In this document: one piece after another, positions 44,218-63,480 of the stretch
How positions within the stretch are numbered: position 1 is the stretch's first letter
Layout of the letters: every line of letters begins with the position of its first letter
NCBI GenBank assembly: GCA_963965975.1
Contig: OZ014421.1
Span: 6,501,413-6,565,412, forward strand
Direction of reading: 5' to 3'
Source: Xestospongia bergquistia
Lineage: Eukaryota > Porifera > Demospongiae > Haplosclerida > Petrosiidae
DNA length: 64,000 bases
Program-made: the position numbers and the translations under genes
The notes under the pieces: generated by a model
Told to the model about the DNA's origin: nothing
The model's database searches: none
What the model saw: only the letters and a program-made list of their open reading frames with translations

Positions 44218-47200
44218 TCAGAATTTCAAAGTAGATTCTTTTAGTTTCTCTGATATGCTTTTAACTAACAAGCGTGCATGTTTTAAACTATAAGCTAGAA
44301 AAATATTAAAAATATGAAATTACTCTTACAATGATGAAAAATATAGTTACCTTTTAAATGTGCTCTAATATTCTCAGTAAAGTACCCACTATCAATCCAC
44401 TCTTCGTGATCTTTAATGTAATCAAAAGCAGTCTTACTATAAGCATCATTACATCTATAGTCTGCACCTAAATTTAAAAATTAATATTATGATCAGATGA
44501 CACTCTTCTGTGATCACTGACCATGCTGTAAGAGTTTACTAGCTGCATAGAAATTGTTATTCTGACATGCAACAAAAAGTGGTGTCATTTGTGCTCCATC
44601 AATACTATTAATATCTGCATTAGATTCTAATAATAAGTCTACTATGTCAGAGAGATAAATGTGACCAACAGCATAATGTAGTAGACTAGAAAAAGAAAGA
44701 TAATATAGCTAGTTTGTGTTAATGATAAGTTGGTATTGTTATTCTTTATACCTTTTGCCATCTTTGAGGACTGTGTTTACATTTAATCCATTTTTTAACA
44801 GAAATCTGAACATGTCTATAGGATTTTTACTGTATGTGGTTGTTATAAACAATTTTAACTAATTCTATACTTACTGTTTTTTCTCAGCATTAGTAAAAAT
44901 AGTTTGTGCTAAAGTTGTAGCTTCTTTCTCTTCTAACAATGACCCATTCTTCACTAACCTGATAGAGAGACTTAAAATTAACTCTTTAGAATTCACTCAT
45001 AGTCAGCAAAGACTCCATGACCTACTTACCATTCTGTACACATTAAGTGACCTTCATTCAAAGCTATATATCCCAAACTTTTAGTATTTGACTATTAGAA
45101 AAATGATTAGTCAAATGAACTATTATAACTTCTCTATGTACTGACTTTGTTAGAATTAGTTGTTGAATATTGACTGAACAATATCTCTAATATTGCTATG
45201 TGACCTCTCAGTGTAGCACAGTGGATAGGTAAATAGCCGTCATCATTCTCCACTGTCAAATCCACTCCAGCTTCTAGCTGTATGAAAATCAACAATATAG
45301 CACTTTATACAATTAATACGTTATTAATATATGCAATTAATAAGGTTAATAAAAATATTGTACTTACTAACACTGCTATTAGTTCTTCTACTTGTGCAGT
45401 GGTTTTCATGTCTAGACAGATACAGTGTAGTGGCGTGTTCCCTTTCTTGTCTACAAAATTGACGTATGCTCCATAATCCAATAACAATTTAGCTATAGTT
45501 GGATGTCTTGTTAAATGTAATGCTGTGGATCCAATATAACTCTTTACATCAGGATCAATATGCTGAGCAAGTAGTGTCTTGTGTGTGTGTGAGAGAGAGA
45601 GCTCTTTTAATGTATAGTCATTACTGACAATACTGAGTTACCTTTGTCAGATCAAATGAACCAATTTTAACAGCCCAATGCAAGAGAGTATAACCATCAA
45701 CACATCTGTAGGGAAACAAAGAATAAAATCATTTTTTATAATTAGTATAGTCAACTGACCTGCTTGTAAGACTGGCAAATGGTTTCTCTCCAGAAATGTG
45801 TCCTCGAATAATCTCTTCAAGATAGGTCTTGTCTTGTTGACGAAATTTCTTAACCAGTTCTGAATGTTCTTCAGCCACTCCTATTAACACAGTAATGACA
45901 TTGAAGTACATGAATTCATTAAGTTAAGTCTTTCACTTTCTAGAAACTTCTTTAAGTCACTGTTCCTCACTATCTCTAATGCTGTCTTGCTTTTTCTGTT
46001 AGGAATATCAATATTAGCTCCCCATTCAATTAGTAACTATAACATTAATGATGCAACAATAATAATTAATGATGTATGTACTTGACTTAGTTTCTTGTGA
46101 AGTCCCTCTACGCTGACAAAGAAAGGAGTACAGCCTGAGTTGTTTTGGGTGTTAACTAATGCTCCATTCTCCAGTAGATATAATGCTGATTCCTATGACA
46201 AAATATATATTAAATAAAATTATCAATGATAGAAATAAACAACTTACAAAATGTCCATTTCTAGCAGCAAAATGGAGTGGTATATTACCAGTCGTAATAT
46301 CTAAACTATTAACAAACTCTTCATCAGATTTGAAAAAGACGACCTATAATATATAGGTGAAAAGTATTGGATTGGATCTAACTTAAGACTGACCAGTTTC
46401 TGTATTGTCTCTAGATCGCCTCCTTTTGCAGCTGACCTGAGCAGTCGTTGACATTGATTTGGAGTACCAGGAAACACTTGATAGAGAAACCTGTTTGTAA
46501 AAATACAAGTCATTTTAATAGCTCTGTGTTATACAAACTTGGAACCAGCTTTGAGGATTTTGTTCCTAGAAGAGCTCTCAAAGAACAACTATTTCAAATG
46601 TAATTTTAAAAAGGCATTTTCGGTATATTAACTAATTACCTCATAATTAATGTGGCTAGATGGCACTACCTCAATTACATCAGTTAAATGTAGGCCTAGT
46701 AATCCTCTTAATGAACCTAATGCATTTGACAATGAGTCTATAGAGTCTCTATACATGTGTAGCAGTTACCTTTAGGACAATCTGCACCTGAGAAATCATC
46801 ATAGAACTCACCTAATGACATTGTATAAGTGATAACTGTGAAACAGTGGATTTTTCTAAGTTACCAGATTCTTTGTCTCTAGCTACCATCTTTCTTTTAG
46901 TCCATAAATTCTCTTTATTGTCATTGGTATAGAATCCATTACCACTAGTTAAACTCTGCAAGGAAGTAAGAGGCAATGATTACAATACGAGATTATGTCT
47001 CACCAAATTAATGACATATATCTTGCACAACTCATTAATTGTCAAACCACTTAAAAAATCAAAGGAATTTGAAGTCAATTTTTACGTTTTATACAGTGCT
47101 TTAACTGACCATGTATTCTCTGGTACAGTTACAATATCAAATCTCCTACTCATTTGCATAGCAATGCTTTCTCTTACATCAGCTTGAACTTGTTTTATTG

Positions 47201-49183
47201 ATCTCAGCCAATCTTGACATCTTTCTATATTGTAAGTACTGCTGAGCCAAGACAACTCTACATTATAAAAGTTATATAATAACAACATTATGTGTTGATC
47301 CTATCACCTTCTCTAACACTCTGTAATGCCATTTCCTCTGTCCTACTCCTAAGACAGCATTGAAGTAAAGTACATATGTAGTAATGTACTGACTGTTTCT
47401 CTTTAGGTGGTGATGACTGTAAGAGAGATATTGATCTAGGAGCTTGCTCTTGAGATGATTCTATTTTCTGTAATAATTGCTGGAGATCTTCTTGTCTTTT
47501 ATTTAGTTCTTCCTATGGATTATAGAAGTCTGTAATGATTTTTAAGAATTCTTACAAATTGAGTAACAATAGCTCTTGCTTGAGTCAATTGGTAACCAGA
47601 GAGAAAGAAATAAGTCAAGAATGCACAAGCCCCCATGTCATCTCCCTAGTCAATAAAGGTTATGATAAAGTTTTTCTATTATTTTGTAGAGAATAACTAA
47701 CTTCATTTAATTCTTTAGAGGTCATTTTAGTGTCTTCTTTGAACAGTTTAGCAGCAGTTTGTAATGCTAGATTTATACTCCATCTTTAATAGAAATAATA
47801 TCTATATGAAACACACAGTACACAGTATTACAATCATTGTACCTGTCATTTAGGAGAACTTCTGATGTAAATGTTCCTGGTACAAAAGAATTAACTAGTG
47901 CACATAATATTCTGAAATATATCAAATAAAGAAACACATTTAATAATACTCTTACTTGCTATCAACGAGTTCTTGAAAATCCTTCAAAAAAGGAATTATT
48001 TATATTTGTATATATGTACTTTTAAAGGTATTTATTCTTACTGATATTTTGAGCCTTCTTCCTTCAGGAACAGTCTATAGTGTATAGTCTTAAGTTACAT
48101 ATATCACAGCAATATCAAATCTTTACTTTCAATTGAGTATTCACTAACTTCAGTATCATTTGTTCAGGTGTCATCAGAGTAGCCTCCTTTGCTCTATAAA
48201 TGAGGACAGTTACTATAAAATCTTTCTACAAAACAAATACCTCTTTTGACTACGAAATGTGCTGAATTTTCGACTCTCAGCTGATTGGTAGTAAGGCTAA
48301 AGATACAGAATCCAGAATGCACACAATATCATAGGACCCATGCCATATATATAGGTACCTACTTTGTATTGTGTGTCATTAGTTAAATCTTGTGGGCCAT
48401 CCTATAGATACACCAGTAATAATATAGTGCAAACTAGTTATATATATTGTTTTACTTTCAGTGGTTCTGTCAGTATGGTTATATTAGCACTGGATAAAGA
48501 CTGTTGGAATGTTGGTGCTATCTCCCATAAAAGAGCAATATCGTCACTAATTAAATGCCACAGTACTGGATATATCTGGTTTAGTTCAAATGGACAAATG
48601 TATTATTGAATGGATAGATGAATGAGGCATTGATAGATGGATAATAATGCATTATGGATGAATTATTATTATTATATGAGTAATGGATATTGGATAGTCA
48701 GTGGTCAGCTGTGTATCATATCTCACATGATCTGTAGAATGCTGTGCAAAGTACTGGGAGCTAATTTTCAATGATTGCGGTAGTTTATTTCTATAACAAA
48801 GAAAGAATCAGATAACATAGTTGCAGAATAAGTTGCCGTCATCACTTACTGTTGTTTCAATGCATCAATAAACCAATCCACTCTTGTGACTTTTTGTGAT
48901 GGAGTCAATCTAAAAAGGATTGGTATCATATCATATTTAATGCATTGACATATTGTGACTTACCCATCTAATGAACCTAATCTCTTGGGAACTGTTCCTG
49001 TGAGTTCTGGAGAGATAAACATTTAATTGTTTTGACAATATATCTTCACTTCTTACTTTCAACGAGTGTTTTCATTCTTTCTCCTTCCATGATGTCTTTG
49101 AGAATGTTTTCACAGCAACAATTACCAGACACTAGTCTCATATTAGCCCATGCTGTGAGCTCTGTAATGGTTGATATACTCAT
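44218..49183 (-). CDS. CH-domain and ankyrin-repeat protein (approximate exon model)
   Basis: A minus-strand gene of about 25-30 short exons; the C-terminal half is well supported and the exons between about 46500 and 48900 are approximate. The start at 49183 opens MSISTITELTAWANMRLV. The N-terminal region reads like a calponin-homology domain (about 49183-48850), and a second CH-like helix set contains YPVLWHLISDDIALLWE near 48580 with more helices to about 47600. A helical, coiled-coil-like segment follows, then at least eight ankyrin repeats (46490-44351), seen as GNTPLHCICLD, GSTALHLTRHP, GYTLLHWAVK and GNIPLHFAARNGH. The stop is at 44218. CH domains bind actin or microtubules and ankyrin repeats bind proteins, so a cytoskeletal scaffold is inferred. 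I do not recognise a named orthologue. Confidence 0.72.
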
Positions 49184-49644
49184 CTTTGTATGTATTGCCT
49201 TCGGGGATCATGTGTTTATTTCCATGGTAACTACAATGGTTATCTTTCATTAGGTTGAAGCCATAGTATACGGAATTGAGTTAATTTTTGTGCATTCCAT
49301 TTTTTACATAAATTTCTTTTTTTTTTCTGTACAAATTTTTTGTTAGCAAAGAATGCAACACAATATAACACAGGTAATAATGAATTGTTTTTAAGATTTA
49401 AGAATAATAATAGAAAACAGCTATATAAATTTCAGAATGTTTCCGTTTTTTGTTTCCGTACATGTTCAAAAATGGGCTTTAATTAGAAAACAATTGGCGG
49501 GAAATGAAAGAAAGTGACTTTAGCAGCTGCAAAGAAAAGTCCTGGAGGTTGCAAGAAGCTTGTCTGTCATTTGAGAAGGTTTTGATCTATACACAAGCTT
49601 CCTTTGTAAACTCTGAGACGATCTGTGCTGTCTAAGAGAACAAC
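49184..49644. promoter_or_regulatory. Bidirectional CH-ankyrin/SMC1 promoter region
   Basis: A 461-bp interval between divergent start codons. It includes an E2F-like site at 49494-49504 and AT-rich sequence with a T-run near 49317. No gene is seen. Confidence 0.6.
49494..49504 (+). promoter_or_regulatory. E2F-type site upstream of SMC1
   Basis: TTGGCGGGAAA matches the classical E2F consensus and lies about 140 bp before the SMC1 start codon. E2F control of cohesin genes fits S-phase expression; binding is inferred. Confidence 0.6.
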
Positions 49645-56207
<6,563 letters not shown>

Positions 56208-57108
56208 TGTCTTCTCATTCTCCCCTCCGCTGTTGATCATGTTACCCATATCAGTGATACAGCATGACATGTACTGTATGTTATTAATGTTATCAGAAAA
56301 ATAAGACCACTTTACTAGGAACAAATATATAAGTTATTTTTTTGTCAGTCAGAGAGTGAAGTGTTATATTCTTTAAAGAGATCCCTTTCTTCCCATTATG
56401 TCTATGTATTGTGATTGTTATGTTACACACACACACACACATGCACATAATTTTAAGCTGGACTTGTGATATAATGTGAGTGTTATTTTTAAGTTATAAA
56501 ATATACATCAAAAAATTTAATGTAATATTATTTTAAGTAAAAATAAAATCATTGGTACACAGAAGTATTATAATTATTATAAATGCATTTCATTTTCACT
56601 CCTAATATGACCTACAGTTCAGTTAGGTTGGATTGTTTTGTGTGTCTGTGTTCATTTTATTACTTGTCTTCGAAAAAAATTACTTTGAATAATTTGTCAT
56701 AACAGTTTGAAAACTTTTTTATATTTAATTTTTAAATTAAAATTTAAATCTTCAAAATAATTGTTTTGAGTCACACGTCTGGTAACTAGACTCATTCCAG
56801 TTACAAATGTTCCAGCTTGTGTCATCTAGGAGAGGACAAGATGGCCTTTGCAAGGAAATGGAACCTTGTTCTTTTTTCAAACTTAGTATTTTTTGTGGTA
56901 TGTTTGTGTGAGTATCTACATCTATAATATATTGACACCTCATAATTAATACTGTTAAGTGCTGTGGTCAGTTAAAGTATTCTGTATTCATCAATTTAGT
57001 ATTAAAGGTATCATGTTTATAACAGTACTTGTAGTTATAACAGTAATGATTAACTAAAATTTAATATAAGCAAGGTTATAAAAGAACACAATGATCATTG
57101 ATTCTGTC
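56208..57108. other. 3' region of SMC1 and intergenic sequence to BRK1
   Basis: No gene is recognised. A (CA)n run lies near 56427-56441, and a possible AATAAA signal for SMC1 is at 56542-56547. A minus-strand open frame near 56752-56943 shows no coding pattern. Confidence 0.6.
56542..56547 (+). terminator. Candidate polyadenylation signal of SMC1
   Basis: AATAAA about 335 bp after the SMC1 stop codon. Confidence 0.4.
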
Positions 57109-57312
57109 TCATGGTTTATTCACTCTAGCTTCTATATAATCCACCTGTCGCTCTAGGTACGTCAGTTTCTCATTCAGTGTAGCAAGACGGGATCGTGCTG
57201 AGAGATCAAATGCATTCAAAAACTCTGTGATCTTTTTTATACTGGTTGTAATAAGTTCAATAAATTCTCTGTTATTCCAGTCTTGTTGAATCTGTGCTTG
57301 GACTGAAGCCAT
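57109..57312 (-). CDS. BRK1: BRICK1 (HSPC300), SCAR/WAVE complex subunit
   Basis: A single coding exon of 67 aa (human 75). The sequence is very close to the family: [36 protein letters not shown] and [12 protein letters not shown]. The protein is a coiled-coil subunit of the WAVE regulatory complex that drives Arp2/3 actin branching. The start Met is chosen because it matches the family's N-terminus; open frame upstream to 57372 lacks similarity and may be 5' UTR. It is divergent from SKI2 with 206 bp between starts, so the two likely share a promoter. Confidence 0.95.
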   Translation of the reverse strand: MASVQAQIQQDWNNREFIELITTSIKKITEFLNAFDLSARSRLATLNEKLTYLERQVDYIEARVNKP

Positions 57313-57518
57313 TGTAAACTGGTGTCCTAAAAGAGATAGAGAATACGTAGTTAGAGATTTAGTGCAAAACAAGAGGTTTAGAATGTATATCTATTGACAA
57401 ACGATTAAAGAAGAAACCTACCTTCCACTAAGTAAACTGAACTAAACTCACTGGGTGTGGCTAAAGGTGTGGTTAATAATTAATTAATATAATATTTTCT
57501 CTGACTTATACAGGCATC
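57313..57518. promoter_or_regulatory. Bidirectional BRK1/SKI2 promoter region
   Basis: Only 206 bp lie between the two start codons. I see no clear TATA box or known palindrome; the interval is AT-rich. Confidence 0.5.
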
Positions 57519-60500
57519 ATGTCAATTCCATTGCCTCCCTTTCCCTCTTCCCAAAATGAAATGGAGGAGTTCCTCTTATCTCCTCAAAATCTCTCAATTC
57601 ATAATTTTCGCAGCAGCCAAAAGTGGGTACATCTATATAGTATATATCAGTAGTACAACTGCATACATCTCAATGCAGTAATGCAGTGTATTAACCAGCT
57701 GTAATAAATAGCAATATTAAAATATACTGTTTATTATGGAATATTTGAATGTGTACCAGAACCTCCACTTATGATGTTTTTATAGGTTCTGGCCGAGGGT
57801 ACCTAAGCCAGAGTCATTGTTTTTTGTTCCTCTTTGTCCCCCCCACACACAAATTGCTGTGGAACGAGACCCAAAGACTGGAAAATTATCAGGCTATAAA
57901 GAAGTATAGATACCATAAATGTACTATAATGCTATGTTGTATGCTGTACAGATTGAGGTCAATGAAGTGGGACTTACAGCTAAAAACTCTACCTCTCTTC
58001 AAAGGGCACCAGGTCCACTTGATCAATCCATTAAAGGTGACTCCACCCATTTCCCTTTTTGGCCAGGTACATCTGCACACTCATAACACATGCAAAATGA
58101 GTATTTGGGAACGAGCCTAATATATAAATGTTTTAATAATGCAGGTGGTTTGGATGAGCCAGAGGCAGCAGTTAAAAATATACTTCAATCTACAGATGAT
58201 AACATTGATTTTAGCAAAAGTTAGTTGAAGATACAGCTGCTTGTTGGTTGATGACTGAACTGGTATTAGCTAAAATATTTCCTTTTTAATTAGATCTGTT
58301 GTCTGTACCTCCTGGATTCAGCGAGGGAATGACCTTTCCTGATGAGTCCCATTGTCAAATAGCTGGTAGTTTTAAATCTACAATATGTGTATCTTTATGA
58401 TTTCCTTAGACTCCACTGCAGCTTTAACAATCTCACTCCAAGACTTACTCTCTGGTTCTGGAATGGGACTAGGATTGGAATGGACTTCAGACCAAGACAA
58501 AGACACACCCAACATATCAGACTCCAATCCAGTACTAATATAATAATTATATTTCCATACAAATAACTTAACTATTAATATATTTTAGGTCAAAGATAGT
58601 GACAGTGCTATTGATGGACTAGTAGAAGATATGTCCCCTCCAGGGGATCAAAATTCTGATGTGTTTCAGAACCCTGTTGGTAAAAAGACATGGGCGATTA
58701 AAGTTGATTTACAAGAGAATGTAGATGATTTCCATCAGAGGATACCATATATGGCACATTCAGTCAGTGTTATATGTCTAACTGTCTTCATATCTCATTG
58801 TCTTCTTTAGTGGCCATTTGAGTTAGACATTTTTCAGAAACAAGCCATATTGAGATTAGAATCACAACAATGTGTCTTTGTTGCTGCTCACACCTCAGCA
58901 GGAAAGACGGTAGTAGCAGAGTATGCTATAGCTCTTTCATTTTCTCACATGACTAAGTTAGTCAGTCACATGTTTATCACATGCTAGTAATGTTTTCTTG
59001 TATAGAACTATTTATACATCACCCATTAAGGCTCTTTCAAACCAGAAGTTTAGAGATTTTCGATTGACTTTTGGGGAAGACAATATAGGATTGGTGACTG
59101 GAGATGTTCAGATACGCAAAGAGGCACCTTGTCTCATTATGACTACAGAGATATTACGGTAGGAGAAAGAGAGAGGGAAAGAGATAGAACCTTGTTTTTT
59201 TGCTAGTTCAATGTTGTATCATGGATCTGATATGATACGTGATGTTGAGTGGGTTATCTTTGATGAAGTTCACTATATCAATGATTCTGAGGTAATAATC
59301 ATCCATTGATCTTATCTATTGGTCCAGCTGTCTCTTTTGTCCATTTTTTCATTCATCCATTTGACAATCTGTTCATCAATTCAACTATTAAATTATCTCT
59401 CTCCATTTATTCATTCATCTATCCATTTAGAGAGGGGTTGTATGGGAGGAAGTCCTCATTATGTTACCAGAGCATGTCAATCTAATCCTATTATCAGCTA
59501 CAGTACCTAATGCAATGGAGTTTGCTGATTGGGTGGGGTAAGTAGTTTAGTCATGTGACATTCATGCAATTTACATGTGATTAATATTGTCCACAGGCGG
59601 ACAAAACAAAAGAACATATATGTTATCAGTACCAGTAAGAGACCAGTACCATTGCAGCACTATTTGTATACTGGTAACAGTAAACAAACACAAGACCAAT
59701 TGTTCATGATTGTAGATGAGCACAGAAAGTTTATTTTGAAAGGGTAAATTTGCTGTTCATTTAGTTTAAGAATTAGAGTCTCATGTTTTCATAAATTGAT
59801 ACTTGATACCTTCATATTTAATACATACTGAGTATTTATCAGTATTTGTAGATACTCAATATCAATAAATATTTACTGACTACATATATACTGATAATTT
59901 CATTCCTATACTACTGATATGTTGATAATTTCATTTCTTTACTACTGATATTTTGATAATTCCATTCCTATACTACTGATGTACTAATAATTCCATTCCT
60001 ATACTACTGATATACTGATAATTTCATTCCTATACTACAGATATCATCAGGCTTTAGATGCTAAGAAAGAAAGAGAAGAGAAACAAGGAGCTGCTGCTAA
60101 GTTTGGTCCTAAAGGAAGATCTCAACTAGGACCAGCCCAAGACAAAAATATTTGGCTTTCTCTTATTTACATGTTACAAAAGAAGGACAAACTTCCATTA
60201 GTAGCATTCACTTTATCTCGTGCTCGTTGTGATCAAAATGCTGATTCTCTAACAAACTTAGATTTAACTGACGGTGATGAAAAACATAAAATAAATTCTT
60301 TCTTTCAAAAATCAATATCGATATTAAAAGGTTCTGATAAAGAACTACCTCAGGTACTTACAAATCTAGCAGTCATTTTTGATTATAATTACACGTACTT
60401 AATTTGATGTTTATAATTGCTGTTATCTCTTGGTTTTAATTTTAGGTGACTTGGATGAAAGATCTATTAAAACGTGGTATTGCTGTACATCATAGTGGTA

Positions 60501-63480
60501 TATTACCAATTATTAAAGAGGTATGTGGTATATTACCAATTATTAAAGAGGTATGTGGTATATTACCAATTATTAAAGAGGTATGTGGTATATTACCAAT
60601 TATTAAAGAGGTATGTGGTATATTACCAATTATTAAAGAGGTATGAGATATATTAATAAAAAGGTAGTTAGTATATATTAACACACTATGACTATGAGTT
60701 AATTACAGCTGGTTAGCTTAAACTTGATCTCATTTTGTTAGGTTGTGGAAATGTTATTTGGCCAAGGTTTAGTAAAGGTATGTAAAAAATTGTAATATAA
60801 TTTGAATTGTAAGGTTAATAATAATAATAGAATGAGTATTTTGACTTCAAATTTTGAATGACTTCAAAATTTTTGCTATGATTTATAATTACAAGAGCCC
60901 ATAGTTTCACTAAAGAGGGGTGGAGTCTTGTTATTTAGTATTTTATATTTTAATTATCAGTATTGATTTTAAAATTACTTTTAGTTATTATTTGCTACGG
61001 AAACATTTGCAATGGGTGTCAATATGCCGGCTAGAACAGTGGCCTTTGATTCTATGAGAAAACACGATGGAGTACGAATGAGAGATCTCTATACAGGTCA
61101 GTGACCACATGATCATCACATGATTAGTGGATAACGATGTTATAGGAGAGTATATACAAATGGCAGGAAGAGCCGGAAGAAGAGGCAAAGACTCCACAGG
61201 GACTGTTATTATTCTCTGCAAAGCTGACATTCCAGAGTCCAGTGAACTCCACAAGATGATACTGGTCAGTTTAGTTTGATGACTCTGTTGCTATGGTAAC
61301 ATTTGTGTTTTAGGGTATTCCAACAACATTGGTTTCACAGTTTAGATTGACGTACACAATGTTACTAAACATTATGAGACTGCCAACATTGAGGTAAATA
61401 AAACAATAACTCCTTTTAATGTAAACATTTTTAATAAATTTCTGTTAGAGTTGAAGATGTTATGAAGAAAAGTTTTGCCGAATTAGATTCTATAAAATAC
61501 CAAGATGACCGTCAAGAAAAACTTGAAGCATTGCAACAGACAATGTCATCATTAGATGGATTGTATTGTCCTGTATGTATCACTGATATCGATCAGTATT
61601 ATCAGTCTTGTGATCAGTTACAGAAATTAAAGAAGAAAATGCAGGTATGAATGGATGGATGGACAGATAAATTGATCTATACTTTTTGTGATATAGGAGT
61701 TGCTCTTAGGAAATGTACACTTTCAAAAAGCTCTTGCTCCTGGTCATGTGATAGTCATGTGGACAAATAAATACAAGTATGGTCTAGGAATTATTTTACA
61801 AGAAAATGCAAAAAAGAACAATGACCACACCTACATAGTACTCATGTTATGTAACCGTGATGATGAGTCTGAAAATGGTGCAACTTCATTGGTCAATTTT
61901 GATCCTGATCATGTGATCCCTTTTGAAGCCATGACGAATATGTTTAAACCCGAAGGAGAGGTCGGGCACATTGTTGCTGAGGTCAAAGGTCACATAATAA
62001 TTGCTGTAACCAAGAATGTAATATCAGTGGATACTAAAAGAATAATTAATGATTATAAGGAAAGGCAACTCCCCCGATTCAAGTCAGTCATGTGACTCTC
62101 ATGTGATAGTGGTATTATATCACATGATATTTAATTCATTAGGGATAGATCTCCTATTCCAGACACAGTTAAGACAGTTGAGATGTTAAGACAATTGTCT
62201 GATGTACCTATAAAGGATCTGGGACTATTAGATCCAATAGCAACCTTGAAGATGAACAGTTTGGATTATGTGGAGATGAAGAGTGATAAGGAGAGAATTG
62301 AGGGGACCCTGTTGTGTTATACATGTATTAAATGTCCGCAATTCTTGGAACATGTAAGAGTGCTATATTTGAATGGATAAGTCTTGAATAGTGATAATGT
62401 AGATTGACAGTTATAATTGTATTTATTGTAGTTTGAAAAGGCACGTACTAAAGCTGTCCTTCAAGACCAGCTGTCTGTACTGAGATACAAGTTGTCAGAG
62501 AACAGTCTTCAGTTGTTACCAGAATATTACCAGAAACTAGATGTAAGATCATTTGTTGTTAAAAGTAATCTTCAATTTATTTCATGTTGACAGGTTTTGA
62601 AACATCTTAAATATATCAGTGAAGAAAATGGCACAGTAAAATTGAAAGGTCGTGTAGCATGTGAGATTCATACTCAGGAGATAATGATCACTGAACTATT
62701 GTTTCGAAACGCTCTGGAGGGATTTGAACCGGCTGAAGTGGCAGCTTTACTATCCAGTATGGTATTTCAACAGGTATAGTATTAGACGATGACTGTCATA
62801 TTTTCAATTTTCTTTATATTTTAGAGTAAATGTAGTGAACCAAACTATACTGAAAGATTAACTGAGGTAAGTCTCAAACTAGTGAGGCAGTCTCAGACCT
62901 GTTCTGAGTTCATGTAGTATAAGTATGAAATTATGAAATCTATACTAACAGGGCAAACAAATGATATTGAGTATTGCTGAAGAGATAGCTCGTGTAGAAA
63001 TGTCATATCGATTAGAAACGTCAGTAGAAGACTATCAGAAAGAATTCAAGTTTGGATTAGTGGAAGTTGTTTATGAATGGGCCAAAGGACAGGTAAAGGT
63101 ATTAGGAATGAGACTTGTATACATATCAGTATGGGAATGAGACCTATAACTTGTGAGTATGGGAATGAAACTTGACTCTTAAATTGATATTTTAGATTAT
63201 AAGCAACTTTTAATTTTAGGAATTTGTCAAAATAATTGAGTTGACTGATGTATTAGAAGGTATGTTGTCTAACTACAAGCTACATCATGTGATTATGACA
63301 TGTTATTCATATATCATAGGTGTGATAGTCAAGTGTATTCAACGTCTTGATGAACTTTGCCGCGATATTGGCAAAGCTGCCCGACTAGTAGGCGACCCAC
63401 GATTGGCTAGCCTCATGCAAGAAGTCTCAACATTGATCAGAAGAGATATAGTATTTGCTGCTAGTCTTTACACAATATAA
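57519..63480 (+). CDS. SKIC2: SKI2 RNA helicase of the cytoplasmic exosome (SKIC2/SKIV2L)
   Basis: A multi-exon Ski2-like DExH helicase of very roughly 1,200 aa. First exons: 57519-57622, 57786-57903 and 57952-58066. Core motifs in order are [15 protein letters not shown] (Walker A, exon beginning near 58811), [31 protein letters not shown] (DEVH box), [44 protein letters not shown] and [15 protein letters not shown]-terminal Ski2 helical domain follows and ends ...[10 protein letters not shown] at 63480. SKI2 feeds mRNA to the cytoplasmic RNA exosome, with SKI3 and SKI8. The exon ending near 60520 is followed by a tandem repeat that reiterates its splice donor (see findings). Start chosen by similarity and reading frame. 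Confidence 0.94.
59840..60040 (+). repeat. ~30-bp tandem repeat in SKI2 intron
   Basis: Units such as TACTACTGATATGTTGATAA and TTTCATTCCTA repeat about five times with variation before the exon at about 60042. Confidence 0.8.
60491..60650 (+). repeat. 30-bp exon-end repeat with five splice donors
   Basis: Five head-to-tail copies of a 30-bp unit that encodes GILPIIKE and then contains GAG|GTATGT. The donors would cut before 60521, 60551, 60581, 60611 and 60641 (the last is GTATGAGA). Copies are identical across the coding part, so the duplication is recent or homogenised. Confidence 0.95.

Noticed and set aside
61287-61300. Second X-box-like motif GTTGCTATGGTAAC
   Set aside because: It lies inside a short SKI2 intron, not a promoter, and near no ciliary gene, so chance is likelier than function.
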